Made by a program: the position numbers and the translations under genes. 64,000 nt of DNA from Chaenocephalus aceratus (Eukaryota > Chordata > Actinopteri > Perciformes > Channichthyidae), in NCBI GenBank assembly GCA_023974075.1, contig CM043808.1:21328824-21392823 (forward strand), given 5' to 3'. The notes under the pieces are model-generated. The model had not been told where the DNA came from and ran no database searches. It saw only the letters and a program-made list of their open reading frames with translations. Positions 1 to 15,279 of the stretch are shown here, piece after piece; within the stretch, counting starts at the first letter, position 1; every line of letters starts with the position of its first letter.

Positions 1-1140
1 GGGGAGCGTGCACTAGTGACCATTTGAGTCCAATTTTGTTTATTTATAGTAGAAGCTACATTCCTAGACTATTGTTAACCTAAGAACTATGCAGGATGAC
101 ATTTAAAAAAAACATCACATTTGTTAGTGGTTGCTCAGATACCACTAGGTGGCAGTATAATACAGACAAGCATGTGGACTCAGAGTGGGAACAGCAGTGC
201 TTCGAGTAGTATTAAAGTTGATCATCTGTGAATCATCCATTTGAACCATTATCGAAATGACTTTAGATCTCACGCATAAAAACATTGTTTGAGACTTAAT
301 TGATAGCATTACCGTGATTACCAAATTACAGTTGGTTTAATTGGCCGTCAGACAGAACGCACCCATTAATCCGTACCAAAAGTAGACATATGGGGCATCA
401 CATACAATTTAATTTGGAATGATTGCAGCCTTACATTTTGGGAGTATTTGATCAGGGAGCTAGCCTGGTTTCCCTCGGGGCCCATTAGGAGGGCTCGCTC
501 ATTTCATCCAAGAGAGGTCTGCTCTCTCTATTAATGCCTCCATAATGGCTCAGATGGGACAGGAGGGGGAGGGACGGGGAGACGAATGGGTGCTTTATAA
601 AGAAGGAAGGGGGGAAAGGAGATGAGGGGGAGGGGTTAAATGGATTAGGAGTCCTGATTTTTTTCTCCCAGACAGGGTCTCAACATAGGATTATCAATCG
701 AGGAACCCAGATTTAGCACATGCACACACCTGTGAGCATCCCTCAGCTGTTTGATAAGCTTGATGACACCACCAATCACTGTCTGTGTGTGTTTGTGTTG
801 TGCAGATGATACTGATCCATGTTATCTTATAGACACTAAGCCTCTCCTGAGACATATTTAACCCTCTCAGTTTTTATCCTGGGATTACAACACACATTCC
901 AATACCATTGCTACACTAATAGATTTACTAATAGCACTTATGAAACTTTTTTTTTTTTTAAGTGTACACTGAAGATAAGTTATTGTTCCGAGTTTTGTTT
1001 AGACTCCAAAAAGCAATGCAGCTACAGTAATGTTGTCCTGTAGTCAATTCTGATTTAAAAAAAAAAATGTTTTAAATCATTTGACAACATGTATAGTGAA
1101 AGAGTAAAACATATTTATTTATGTTGAATACAATGAATAT
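1..1140. other. Gene-free flank
   Basis: No exon-like open frame with plausible splice sites is visible on either strand. The stretch holds a purine-rich patch (about 560-640), short A/T homopolymers near 950 and 1056, and a CTCF-like motif at 142-155 that is listed separately. Confidence 0.5.
142..155 (+). promoter_or_regulatory. CTCF-like motif
   Basis: The bases CCACTAGGTGGCAG resemble the vertebrate CTCF core (CCASYAGRKGGC followed by purine-rich bases). Occupancy cannot be judged from sequence. Minus-strand matches occur at 21116-21129 and 40452-40465, so this site faces them. Confidence 0.25.
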
Positions 1141-2200
1141 TTAGCTATTCAGGTGGCGCATCAGACCCTCTCGTATGTCACCGCCCTCCTCCTCTGCACC
1201 TTGTGCCACCCAGGCTCTGCTGCTGCTGGTGCATCCCATCCATCATCATAGGCATCTCCACGACTCTCGCAGAGGTTATGCAGAGCACAGCATGTCAGCA
1301 CCATAGATTTGACAAGTTTGACATCAGTCATTTCTTTTAACGAGGCAACGCCACCTTCCCTTCAGTCTACCAAAAGCGTTTTCGACCACTACCTGTGCTC
1401 TGCAAATGTTCCTGTTGTATATCTGCTGTTCTGCTGTCAGCCGTCCAGTGTCAGGGAACGGTTTTAAGAGCCAGTTTTGCAAGGGATAGGCAGAGTCTCC
1501 CAGGATGTAATAGCCAGCATTCACCCCCACCAATGTTCCTGGTGCAAGCTGGAAAGTAGTTGCCACGATTGGCCAACTCCCACAATGTGGACAGTCTCAA
1601 ACCTGAGCGTCATGCAAGCTCCCAGGCAGTCCTGCAAACACATTCCAGAAAAGTCCCTTTCCATCTACAACTCCTTGAAGGATGATGGAGTGCCAGCCTT
1701 TACAGTTGAAATAGTCGCGCAGTGGTTTTCCTGTGGGGCCAAGATGTGTATGTGTGATCCATCAATAGCACCTACACACTGTGGGAGCCCCCACCTGTTC
1801 TCAGTGTAGTCAGCCATTTCTGCAAACTTCTCCCGGTCTGGTAAACGAATTAGTTCCGGTACTAAGAACGTCTCTGCAGCAGCACAGAAGTCTTGCACAC
1901 ACCGGCACACAGTTGTTATGCTCACTCCGAAAAGATGTCCAATGCTTCTGTACTCTGAGCCGGTCGCAAGCCTCCACAGTGCGATGGCCACCCTCTTCTT
2001 TAGAGGTATACACACGCGGAATGCTGTGTCCTGTCTCTCCATCGCTGGCCGCAGTTTGTTGCACAGGTAGGTGTAGGTTCCCTCAGACATCCTGAAGTTC
2101 TGCACCCACTGAGTATGTGTGAAAGATGGAACAATTCACATCCCACCACTCGGTAGCTCGGTCGAACTTCCAAACACATGGTCTGCAGCGGCGACTTAGC
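1141..2200 (-). pseudogene. PIF/Harbinger (HARBI1-like) transposase, frameshifted
   Basis: Minus-strand fragments together cover most of a Harbinger DDE nuclease (DDE_Tnp_4 family), the enzyme that cuts and pastes PIF/Harbinger elements. Reading from 2200 down: a tryptophan-rich N-terminal piece; RMSEGTYTYLCNKLRP at about 2090; the first catalytic Asp in VGAIDGSHIHI near 1760; VVDGKGLFWNVFAGLPGS (about 1670); the second Asp in GDSAYPL near 1495; the catalytic Glu in [13 protein letters not shown] near 1365; a CALHNLCE block near 1290; and the C-terminal REGLMRHLNS ending at a stop at 1141-1143. At least four frame changes separate these blocks (near 2110, 1680, 1600 and 1325), so no intact protein is encoded. 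All three catalytic acidic residues survive, which suggests the decay is modest. Some breaks could be assembly indels like those in the host genes. A Myb-like partner gene was not found. Confidence 0.85.
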
Positions 2201-2249
2201 AAATTGTATGACTTCTGAAATACACAAACAAAAGCATACATATTTTAAT

Positions 2250-3232
<983 letters not shown>

Positions 3233-3339
3233 ATTTTAATACGTAAAAGTGGTAGCTACAATTCATTAAATACTTGAAACACTTTGGTCGTATAGTGAGC
3301 GTGACCCTAAACACATTGCTAGTTAACGAACGTTAGCTT

Positions 3340-3835
3340 ACCAAGTAGCGTTGTCCTTTAGCAGTGATCAGAGACGTCCTGTAGTAGTCTCTGCTGCGGA
3401 GTAGCCAAAACTCTCCCGTCAGCTTCTTCTGTATTTCGTCTTGCTATACGAAGCAGGCAGCTTTACATGACATTCTTCTGGACCTGTTTCATTGTGGTGA
3501 TAGTGAGGGTAGTCAATCCCTTGTTTATCAAGACAGTAGTGACGGCCATCTTGGTGACGTGTGTTGTTGTGCAAGACCAGAGATGTAGTTAATTGACCGT
3601 TTGACACAAACAAATGCGTTACTTCACAGTTTTACGACACATTCTTTTTTTTTGTACTTGCAAAATTATCTTTTAAATTGACAACATCATATGTGTAATT
3701 CGTGGCACAATTCAAATGGGATCGAAAGATAATCTTTCTCTCTCCATTGACTTCAATACATAATTTTTCCGAAATAAGCTCCCATGGAGGTCCACCGGAA
3801 GGGGAAGGACTTCGCCACTCTATGGAAACGCAGCT
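3340..3835 (-). repeat. 5' region of a repeat family shared with 57210-57500
   Basis: On the minus strand this segment closely matches the plus-strand segment at about 57210-57500. Shared blocks include the GAAGTCAATGGAGAGAGAAAG stretch, TTGAATTGTGCCACGAAT, TGTGTCGTAAAACTGTGAAGT and AAGATGGCCGTCAC. Here it lies upstream of the Harbinger transposase fragments, so it is probably the promoter/5' end of that element. After the shared ATG (at about 3552 on the minus strand) the reading frame closes after 28 codons here. Confidence 0.6.
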
Positions 3836-3839
3836 TAAA

Positions 3840-5470
<1,631 letters not shown>

Positions 5471-5567
5471 ACAGCACAGCACAGGCCCTTAGGAGAGAGG
5501 AGCAGACAGCCCTGTTGTGAAAATGTAGGTCAGGAAACAGCTAACATAATGCTGTGTGTGTTGGCAC

Positions 5568-6173
5568 TAGGGCTGAACGATTAATCGATTTTAAATCGAA
5601 ATCGCGATTTTAAATCGAATCGCGATTTTAAATGATGCGATTATTAAATCGCAAAGCCTTTTTCTTGTGTGTCAGTCATCCACACCAATCAGAAGTGCTG
5701 TGCTCCACATGTACCATCCATTTTCAATCAATCAGAAGTGGCCCATGATAGAAGGTGATAGACAGATTGATCCAATCACCTGCCAAGTGCTTTTGAAAGT
5801 GCCTGCTCTTTCCAAATGGCTTCCAATGGAGCTTTCCTAGATGGTTTGGTGAAACAAACCATATGAGTCAGGTTAGTAATGCTCCATCACATGTTTTACA
5901 TCTATTACAGGGTGAGTCTTAAACTGAAGCTTGACTTTAAAGCAACCCAACGGAAGTTTCATGTAAGTTTAGTTTAGTTCTTTCACTCGTAGCTCGGGCT
6001 GCGGGGGTGCTAGAGACGGGAGTACGTTGATACGACCTTCCTAGCCGGAGTTATGGACACATTTTACAATAAACTTAAGTTGGGTTGCTTAAAAAACAAA
6101 TATCGCAAATCGCAATCGCAATATTTGTCAGAAAAATCGCAATTAGATTTTTTCCCAAAATCGTGCAGCCCTA
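5568..6173. mobile_element. Non-autonomous hAT-like element with 8-bp TSD
   Basis: The termini are TAGGGCTGAACGATTAATCG at the left and an inverse ending TCGTGCAGCCCTA at the right. The same 8 bp, GTTGGCAC, flank both ends (5560-5567 and 6174-6181). The subterminal regions are filled with ATCGCGATTTTAAATCG-type short palindromic repeats on both sides. No transposase is present. This is a classic teleost hAT MITE of about 606 bp. Confidence 0.85.
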
Positions 6174-6181
6174 GTTGGCAC

Positions 6182-8831
6182 CTTCACATGAATGCTATAG
6201 GCTCCTGTTTTGTCTTATAGTCTATATGTGTAAGATCGAGCTTGTGTGTTTGTGTGTCAACAGCATAAACAGCCAGGACAAAGTGTTCAGGGATGTACTA
6301 TATTAATCTGGACCTCCCCGAAGGTCTAGATTGTAATGAGTGAAGTTGTCTAAAGGCACTAGATTGTAGTGAGAGCTGCAGGCACACGTTCACACATGCA
6401 TATAGTATACAACATACACACACAAACACACACATAATGATGTCAGCAAACTGCTGCTAGCCAGTGACACACACAACCACACTCAGGCCTTGTGGTAATT
6501 GATTTGCCGTGTCCTTGGAGGGTCCACTGGAGAGGGAGAAGCCAGGAGTCGATATGAGTGGAGACAGTGTGGCTGGATGGTAATGGCTCTTAATGCAGTC
6601 TGGTGCTGCCAGGGGTCTGTCTCTATGTTACAATACCAGTGGAGCTTTCCACTGGGGAAATTATTTTATGATAGCATGTCAGACATGTGTTACGCACCTG
6701 CCTAGTGGATAAGAATTGCTTCATTGAATACAAAAATGGTGACAAAATCCACATTAAAAAAAAAAGAAGCTCAACCCTGAAATCTCAAAGGCCACAATGC
6801 TTCTCGGTTATTGCAGAAACAACTAACTGAATGTCTTTCTCCTCCATGTCCTGCTTACCCTATTGGGGTTCACTTATGACCAATTTGCTGTGCATCCGAA
6901 AAATAACTATGTTTTGAAAACATTTCTGGACCAAATGACTGACCTATAGAACAATCTACAGAGCTGCTGATGTAAGAGAGTCTCCAGTCATGGCAGCAGA
7001 CATATCAGTGCTTTGAGCTCAATGCCAAATTCTACAAGCTTACATGTTACATCATGACATTGAGATGCTTCTATACAAAACAGGAGTCTGATGGGACTGT
7101 GCAAATACAATTGTTGACCTGATGATGGATTGAAGTAATGTGTCAGAAACAACCAATTTCACTTTAATTCTTGCTGAGGGGAACATGAATGCCTATATCA
7201 AATTAGGATATATCATCTTGGGACCATGAAGATCTGGACCCAATTTTGTTGCAATCCATCCAATTGTTGTTTTTTTGGTTGTGTAACTACAAAACACGTG
7301 TTGTCCCACATCCTTACAAACCTTCTTGTTTAATCTTTTTGTCCTGCCAACTTCAGGGGGGGCAACAGGCCAGTGGGGTTGGGTTGCATTAGATGCAATA
7401 CTGTGTTGCCTGGGGGAAATGGACGGTTAGCTACAAATCCATCCTGACATAAAAGTCTCAAAACTGCCACCCTCCTGAAGGCCCCAAAAGCTCAGGCGTA
7501 CAAATCAGCCAGCCCGTAAAGTAACCACGTTGTAACGCCCTGCTCAACAGGCGTGTACATTTTAAAAGTGACCCGCCTTTCATTGTTCTGAAAACTGACA
7601 TTAGGCTCTAAACTTTGGTTGACTTGTTAAATGAATGTATAGAAAGGACGTTTCACGGTTGCACACCCCCATGTCAGTTGGTACTCCTGTAGCTTTTAGT
7701 TGACCTGGGCTTTGTTTTTAAGCTTTTCGTTGTGGGTCCTTGTTTTAATACGGTGCTGAGGCACAGAGTTGTCATGCACAACAATGTTTTTACAGGGACA
7801 GACTACTAGACTAATGCAGTCTTGTCTGTTCACTTGCCGACAGAGAGGTGCATACATCCTCTATCTGTTCCATCTCAATTTCCCTGGCTTGAATTTCAAA
7901 GAGGGTCGGGTGGGGTCATGCGCCAAGGGAGGAAATTGAGTCACGACCGCCAAGCCTGCTTGGCTTTTGTGTATGTTGTGTGTATTATAACTGTTTTTTC
8001 ATGCATCTTTACCTATGGATATTCTGCCTTTACACTCCATTATCTGTCTTTTTCGCTGTTACCCTGCCCTCCCTTCCTGATTTTCTCTCCCAGCTGTCTT
8101 TATCTCCGCTCTCCCGTTTCTTTTGTCCCCCTAAACACTGCCTTTTCTATCCTGCCTCGCATCGCTACTCAGGCAAAATGGTCCGCTTCTACCACATCAA
8201 AGAATCGTTCAACATTTTGTGAATGCAAACGTTGCTTTCCCACCTCTTCCCCTTCTTTGAAAGTACTTTTTGAAAAGTTTTCAAAGACATTCATCCACAT
8301 TCACACAATATCAAGCTGTGTGAGAAACAGCTACATGGTGTTGAACAGAAACACAAATACACGTGGGCCACCACATCAATGCGATGATATTTGTGAAACT
8401 GAAAATAAACAAATAGACCAGAGTCTGATTATGTTGAGTGATGGTGTGAGCATGCTCAGACATACTCGGAGGTTTTTCTCATGGATCACAAAGGAGGAGC
8501 AGCCTATAGAGGGAGGCCCCACTGCCTTTTATCACAAAGAATAACCTGGGGTACAACACAGACACACTCACAAATGCAATCAAATCTCCCCAATTATTGC
8601 TATAAGCAAGTAGCCTAAAACATTGTGTGTGTAACTTGTACACACAGACACACACACAGTGACAATATATGTATCAACACTTGCATTTAGTGGCAGATAA
8701 ATAACCTCTGCACAAACACAACAACTTGTTTGTGAAAATGACATGTTGTGAGCTACTTCACTCCAATTTGTCTCCTTAAGTCTGACTTATTTGAACCCCC
8801 GCCATATTCTGCATTTAATCATGCAAATGCA
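6182..8831. other. Intergenic stretch without supported gene
   Basis: Several open frames exist (one of 240 codons at 7822-8544) but none shows family resemblance, domain motifs or splice logic. Low-complexity CA-rich patches occur at about 6410-6480 and 8640-8660. Confidence 0.4.
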
Positions 8832-8849
8832 CTGTGTGTGTGTGTGTGT

Positions 8850-8915
<66 letters not shown>

Positions 8916-8947
8916 TGTGTGTGTGGTGTGTGTGTGTGTGTGTGTGT

Positions 8948-9029
<82 letters not shown>
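8832..9029. repeat. (GT)n microsatellite with GG interruptions
   Basis: About 198 bp of GT dinucleotides broken at several points by GG, as if a single T were missing. Shorter GT runs follow at about 9250-9279 and 9379-9395. Confidence 0.97.
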
Positions 9030-9030
<1 letters not shown>

Positions 9031-9247
9031 TGTATGGAATCCCAGCTGCATCAATGGAGTAGGTCAGACGGAAACACCAGAAGAGGGACGGGGGGGAGTA
9101 AAGGAGCCTTACCCAGTAACCTCTGTCTGCCGAACAGACCGAAGTGCAACAGAAGAAAGAAAGACAGACGGAGAGGGTTAGAGAGACAGGCAGGAGGGAT
9201 GAGAGACAGACAGCTAGGGTTTGGTGTCAGAGAAAGGTCATTCACCA

Positions 9248-9280
<33 letters not shown>

Positions 9281-12200
9281 TGCGCGGGAACTACACCCCA
9301 TGCTAATATCATCAGTGCCAGAAAAACAGTTATCGCAGCATGTTTACTCAGCCAAGGCTCTCTGTCACCTTGGTTTCTGTGTGTGTGTGTGTGTGGTGAG
9401 AGGTTTGAAGTTGAACCTAGCCTTAACTACCTTGTTAGCACTGTAGAGAGTGGTTTCCCTCTTATCTCTGGTAGCTTCTTTATCACTGTAATGGAAACTA
9501 CAGCATGCTACTCTGACTCATGTAATAGCTCTCTGATGATCACAGATTTGTTTGTGCAGTCTTTCTCATGTTTACTTACTCAAAGAAATCCTGCATTTAA
9601 ATATGGTGTATGATCATTAACCCCTCAACCTTCATCATGCTGAACTATACCTCCCCCGCTCCCTGCGCTGTTAGATAATTCATGCCCTGCTCTATATCTC
9701 TGAGACCCAGCGATCAGGTTCTCATTGACCCCTGTTGCTATGCTTTCATTCACAGAGATGTTGGATGACAGAAAGGGGGAAGGGATTCAAGAGCGTGTTT
9801 TTGCTGTACATGCTATAAATGATAGATTTTCATTCACAGAAAAAGAGAGATGGGATGACATAAAAGGGAAAACTTATGCAGTGTTGTTATTTATTCATTT
9901 GTCTGGGTTTTATGGTACATTTCCTGTTTGACCCCCCTTGTTGGTTTCCTGAGGTTGTTTTTTTTTTTTAGAAAATGTGTATTGTCACTTGGAAATTCAC
10001 TAGAAATTTCACTGATACTTCACAGATGCTATCAAGGATTTAGCTCCTTTCTTAAGGGCATCTTTCACTTAATCGTTGAGGAAGATGATTACTTTTTTTG
10101 ATTACTTAGCTAAAGTGTATGTATTTAAACCAAATTCACATGTTGTAGTGATTCTGTATCAACTCTGTTACGATGTGCCACGCTGCATACAAACAGATGC
10201 AACGTGTTTGCGTGCGCTCATGTGTGAAACAAATACTTGGACTTGCACTTTCCTGCTTATCGCCACCTGGCAGGTTTTCTACAAGCTAATGGGGAGGTGG
10301 GGTGCATGCCGATAAAGACCTGAGCAAGAAGAGAAAAGAAAGGGAGAGTAAAATCATTATAGTCGTTAAAGTGCTCATGTCTTAAAGATAGATATGAAAG
10401 AGAGAAAGACAATTGACAGTAGCGCATCAAGGAGAGTTAGGAGTTTTTACTAGGTCAGCTTAACACTTCCTTTTTAAGTCCAATTATAACATTAAAAGCT
10501 GAGACCTGTCAGATGGAGGAAGGGGGGGGGGGTCCGTGTGTATGTGCAAGGCAGGTTCAGGCAATTGGGGAATTTGAACGGATGTTAAATAGACTACGAT
10601 ATTGAATGAGAGAGGGATGAGTGTGTTTTGGGGATTGATCGTTCTGTTCTAGGACTGGAGGGAATTGGAGTTGAATCAAGAAAGATAAAATAAAAATAAC
10701 TTTCAGGGGTATTTTGTAGGCTTGGTTGGGAGATCCTAAAGGTGTGAATGTGAAGAAAGGAAGGGGAGGAGCCCCTCATCAATCTCTCTCTCTATTATCG
10801 CTCCTGCCCGTTCACCCTTGAGTCCTAATAATGTCTAGTGTGCAACAAGACTGGTTAATTATTCACTTCGCAAAGCCAGTTGTTATCCTCTCAAAGAATT
10901 GTTTAATCTTGCTGGAATTAATGAATATCATTTGCACACAGCTAATGTAAGGAGTCTTGATGAATGTTTTAAAGATGCAGCAAATTGATTTTATAAGTAC
11001 TATGCTATCATAGGAAATATAATAGTTGTTTGGTTGGTTAGACAAATCAAGTTATTTTAATGTCACCTTGGGAATTATAAATAATCGATTCATTTAGAAA
11101 AGAATGGAGAAATTATCCTCACAATTATCTTTGGTGAAAGTCCTGGTATGTTTTGCTCAGACAACTAGCTAGTAAAAAGAAAAACAAAGCTAATAAAGCT
11201 ACAGCTTAGGTAATCAAGATGTATTAATTGCATGGCTAAATGCTAATATGAGTAGAATTGCTCCTTAATCAGGTTCTTAATCCCTGATGGTTGTCCTGCT
11301 ATACAAGCCTCTTCCTCGGAGCTCCTGGCTTCATCCACAGAGTCCTTCCGCTTCCTTCATGCGCTGCTTAGAGTATACACAGATGAAAGATTGATATTGT
11401 TTGGGCTTGGGGCTTCCATTCTTCGGTGGGAGTGAGCGGAAGGATGTCGGGACGTATGGCTGAATGGATGGATAGCTCTAATCCAAGAGGTGGCCTAGAT
11501 TTGAAGCCATCCTTCAGCGGATAGAGTTGTTGACCTGTCTGTCACTCTGTGCATGTGTGCCTGCATCGACAGTCCTGAGAACAATAGACTCTTTAATGAG
11601 GGATGCCGCTTAGGCTCGCGTCTGCATAAATGATCCTAATACTGTACGCGTGCCAAACAGTACGAGACACAAGCCAAGCAGAGCTGGTGACAAAACATGG
11701 GGACTGAAGTTAGACACGTGCTAACACACCATCAGAAAGACTTGGTGACCTGAGATAAGCTTTTACTGTCAATTTAAATTGACATACTGTACTGCTATAC
11801 CTCAGTTGAAAGTATGGGCTTTCATTTTTGGTTAATTTGTCTAAAATGTATTATAGAATGTCAAAAAATTTTTGAAATAATTGCCCCTCAGAATTTCTCA
11901 AAGCCTTTACAATACTTGTTTTGTCGGATCCGCCCAAAACCTAAAGAAATGTAATTTATATTTGTGTATAAAAAAAGCATTGTAATTGTCATTGATTAAT
12001 TTAATGATTATACAGTACACTCAATTATTCATTTGTTATTGTTTTGGCAAATATGTAAAGTGCACTGTCTCAGATTTTATATGACACGCACTGTAGGATT
12101 GTGGTTTTATAAAGTATACATATGAAGTTTATTGTAGGACCATTGATACTTAATAGTATCCATATGGTTTTGATGGGGAAGTGTAGCCCTTCCAACCATA

Positions 12201-13532
12201 AATGTCAGTCTGGAAAAATCTTCAACATTATTTTTATTAAGTGCAACATGTCAACACTTCATGATAGCAACCACTTTGAATCAACTTTAAGTTAAAATAA
12301 CTCTGTTATTTACAGTATACACTAATAATAGTGTCTTCTTGTGAAGACTTTTATGAAAGTCAAACACAGGTTTAACTCTCAGGAAGAATACGACATTCAC
12401 AGAGAAGTGCTTAATAACTCAAGGGCAAAAGCAACTGCAAAAATACTGGAATAGACACTTCCTGTACAATGCAGAAATGACAAAACAACCAAAACACACG
12501 TAAATAAATCCAAACTGTTGTTTACAGCACTTCTGAGTCTGGCTGAAAGGCTCAGATGAGCAAGGTCGAGGGGGGGGAGGGGGAAACCTTTCTACCCAGA
12601 AATTCAAGGATCATTTGCACTCCCATTCAAGCTCTTGTTGCAGCCCCCTCCCTCCCTCCCTCCCTCCCCTTATCAACCATTTGGGCTGAAAAGATACGTT
12701 GCATAGGGAGGGGCGTTGGTGTGTGGTTGTGCGTTTGCATTTATTTGAATGGCTGTGTGCCGGAGTGTGTGTGTGAGTGTGAGCAGATTGGACAATGGGA
12801 GGATTGTATGTGATCTATATTCATGTGGCACAGATTCAGTGGCCATGTGCACACGCGGCAGACTGGGAATGATCAGATGGAGGAAGAGGGGTTCATAAAA
12901 AAACATCCAGAGGGAAGAACAAATAAAAAATAATATATGGAAAAGAAGCTCTATTAATTTTTTTAGTTTTAGATAACCAAAGGCATCTGTTTAGTCCTTT
13001 TAAGCTAATGTTGTTTTACTAACCATAAATTGGAACAAATTGAGACCAAACGAGATAAATGTCAGGCTTTAGTGCATTATACTGTGTGTAATAGTGTTTC
13101 CTGTTTCCTACACTCTGCATTCTCCTGAGAATACCTCATGAAAAGCTACATTTCTTTTCAAGGGTGTACAAGCTTCTCCCGGAGAGGTGACTGATAGTTT
13201 AATTGGATGCATAAATATTCCCCAGATTAGTCAAAGCGGCAACACACTGATACTCACACTGAGCAGTGTGCAAAGTCAGGAAGAGATAGAAAGAGAGCGC
13301 GAGGAACTGAAAAATAAAATTGAACTGCTTTGTAAAAGTGCACGGTTTGCCTGTTCATTCTAATAAGGCATGTTTAACTCTCAGCTATATCCAGAGTCCC
13401 GCAGAGTGAAGAAGAAAGAGGGTGTAGGGAGAGAAGAGAACGAGTGATGATGAGAAATGAAGGGAGAGGCAGCCAGAACTCCTTGGTAACCAATGCACAG
13501 AGGAACAGAGGGGCCGGTCCTACACCCCCCCG
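9030..13532. other. Intergenic/upstream region of nhsl1
   Basis: No coding exon is recognisable. It contains short GT runs, a TCCC repeat (12647-12669) and G/T homopolymers. Promoter or enhancer elements of nhsl1 could lie here but cannot be identified by eye. Confidence 0.4.
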
Positions 13533-13591
13533 GTGTGTGTGTGTGTGTGGGTGTGTGTGTTGTGTGTGTGTGTGTGTGTGTGTGTGGTGTG

Positions 13592-13632
<41 letters not shown>

Positions 13633-13641
13633 TGTGTGTGT

Positions 13642-13728
<87 letters not shown>

Positions 13729-13738
13729 TGTGTGTTGT
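13533..13738. repeat. (GT)n microsatellite near the nhsl1 start exon
   Basis: About 206 bp of interrupted GT dinucleotides ending about 225 bp before the nhsl1 initiator ATG, so it lies in or near the promoter/5'UTR. A short GA run follows at 13788-13802. Confidence 0.95.
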
Positions 13739-13964
13739 GTCTCTCCCGAGGATGCCTGAGGGGGGAGTGTTGGACTCAGTGTGTGTTTAGAGAGAGAGAG
13801 ATAGTTACGCTCGCACACACTCCTAGCCGGGCTGCGTGTAGTAACAATGTGAGCCGACCGAAACCAGAAGTATTCTCTCCTATTCCTCTCTTTTTACCTG
13901 GATATTTTGTGTCTGTCAAGGACAGTTTAAAAAAATAGAAGGACACATACATTTAACCGGAATA

Positions 13965-14019
13965 ATGGTGTTTATCGGGACCTCGTTAAAATCTGTGATT
14001 AAATACTTCAAACGGAAGG
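13965..14019 (+). CDS. nhsl1: nhsl1 coding exon 1 (short alternative first exon)
   Basis: The ATG at 13965 opens [18 protein letters not shown] plus one base, followed by the donor GTAAGA. The split codon joins exon 2 as G|CT (Ala), giving [12 protein letters not shown], the junction expected for NHS-family short isoforms. This basic, lysine-rich start replaces the WAVE-homology domain carried by the long isoform's first exon. It is preceded by about 220 bp of putative 5'UTR with GA repeats and then a GT array. Confidence 0.85.
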
Positions 14020-15030
14020 GTAAGATGTGTTTTATTCTTTCTATATTGAGTATCAATGGTTGAGAAGTATTTTATGCTTATTCTGATCAAGAAATGAGTT
14101 CAAATGAACAGGAGTGGATTCTCAATTAGTTTTTGTATCAATTTGACAGGAATTACTGTGTCTGTAATTACTCCATTGGTCCCTGCTAATTGGAATGGCC
14201 ATTTTGAATCACGTATTGAAGCTTTGCTGTATGTAATGTTTACATGAACATCTTAAATGATTTATATATACTTTAAATCAAAACGAATGCTTCACTGCTG
14301 ACTCTGCTGAGCCCAGGGACGACCCTCTGTTGCACCCTGTTACCAGTAACCACTGGGACAACACTTCACAGAAGCGACGACTATAGCCGTAAATGACCCG
14401 ACAGCGTTTGTAAAGTAGTAGCAGCTGGAAGCCTTTTGGACAACAGCCACTCGATTAGATATAGTTGGGCCATTTTCTTTCTTTCTGGAGCAATTTAGAA
14501 GTTTTTTAAATGTTTACTTGGTTCTAAACTCTCCGATAATCTGATCTTGACATTCAAAGAAACAATTGTAGGTCTGTTTGCCAAGCATGTGCAGTGGATT
14601 CTTATTAGCAGGATTAGTTCATGCTCCAAGGCTCGGCTGTATAGTGATTCCTACAATGGCTGTGTATTAAGCAAATGAGGGTTTAACAACAGGGCGAGCT
14701 GACTGTGCGGACTCTAATCTCAGCTGTATTCATAACATGTTACAGTGAAGGCTGAGGTGATATTGTTAATGATTAGCTCAGCGTTTTCCTACCTCACACG
14801 TCTTATCTTGCACATGTCTGCACTTTGCGCCTCAGCTGGACACCTCGGTCCTCCACTGCAGTCCAGAGACCCCCGTATTTTTGCAGCCTCTGATGTCGCC
14901 TGTTTGTGTCTATCAGAGTGTTCCCCTGTTTGCTCTGAGTGTTAGTGGATGTAGGGATGTAGATGGCCAGAAGGATTGGAAGACTCCTCAAAGACTTTGC
15001 GCCAGAGTCCTGTGTGTGTGTGTGTGTGTG

Positions 15031-15080
<50 letters not shown>

Positions 15081-15196
15081 TGTGTGTGTGTGGTGTGTGT
15101 GTGTGTGTGGGTTGTGTGTGTGTGTGTGGTGTGTGTGTGTGTGTGTGGTGTGGTTTGTGTGTGTGTGTGTTGTGTGTGTGTGGTGTGTGTGTGTGT

Positions 15197-15279
<83 letters not shown>

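Noticed and set aside
7822..8544. 240-codon plus-strand open frame
   Set aside because: No domain, no family resemblance, composition like its flanks and no splice or promoter context.
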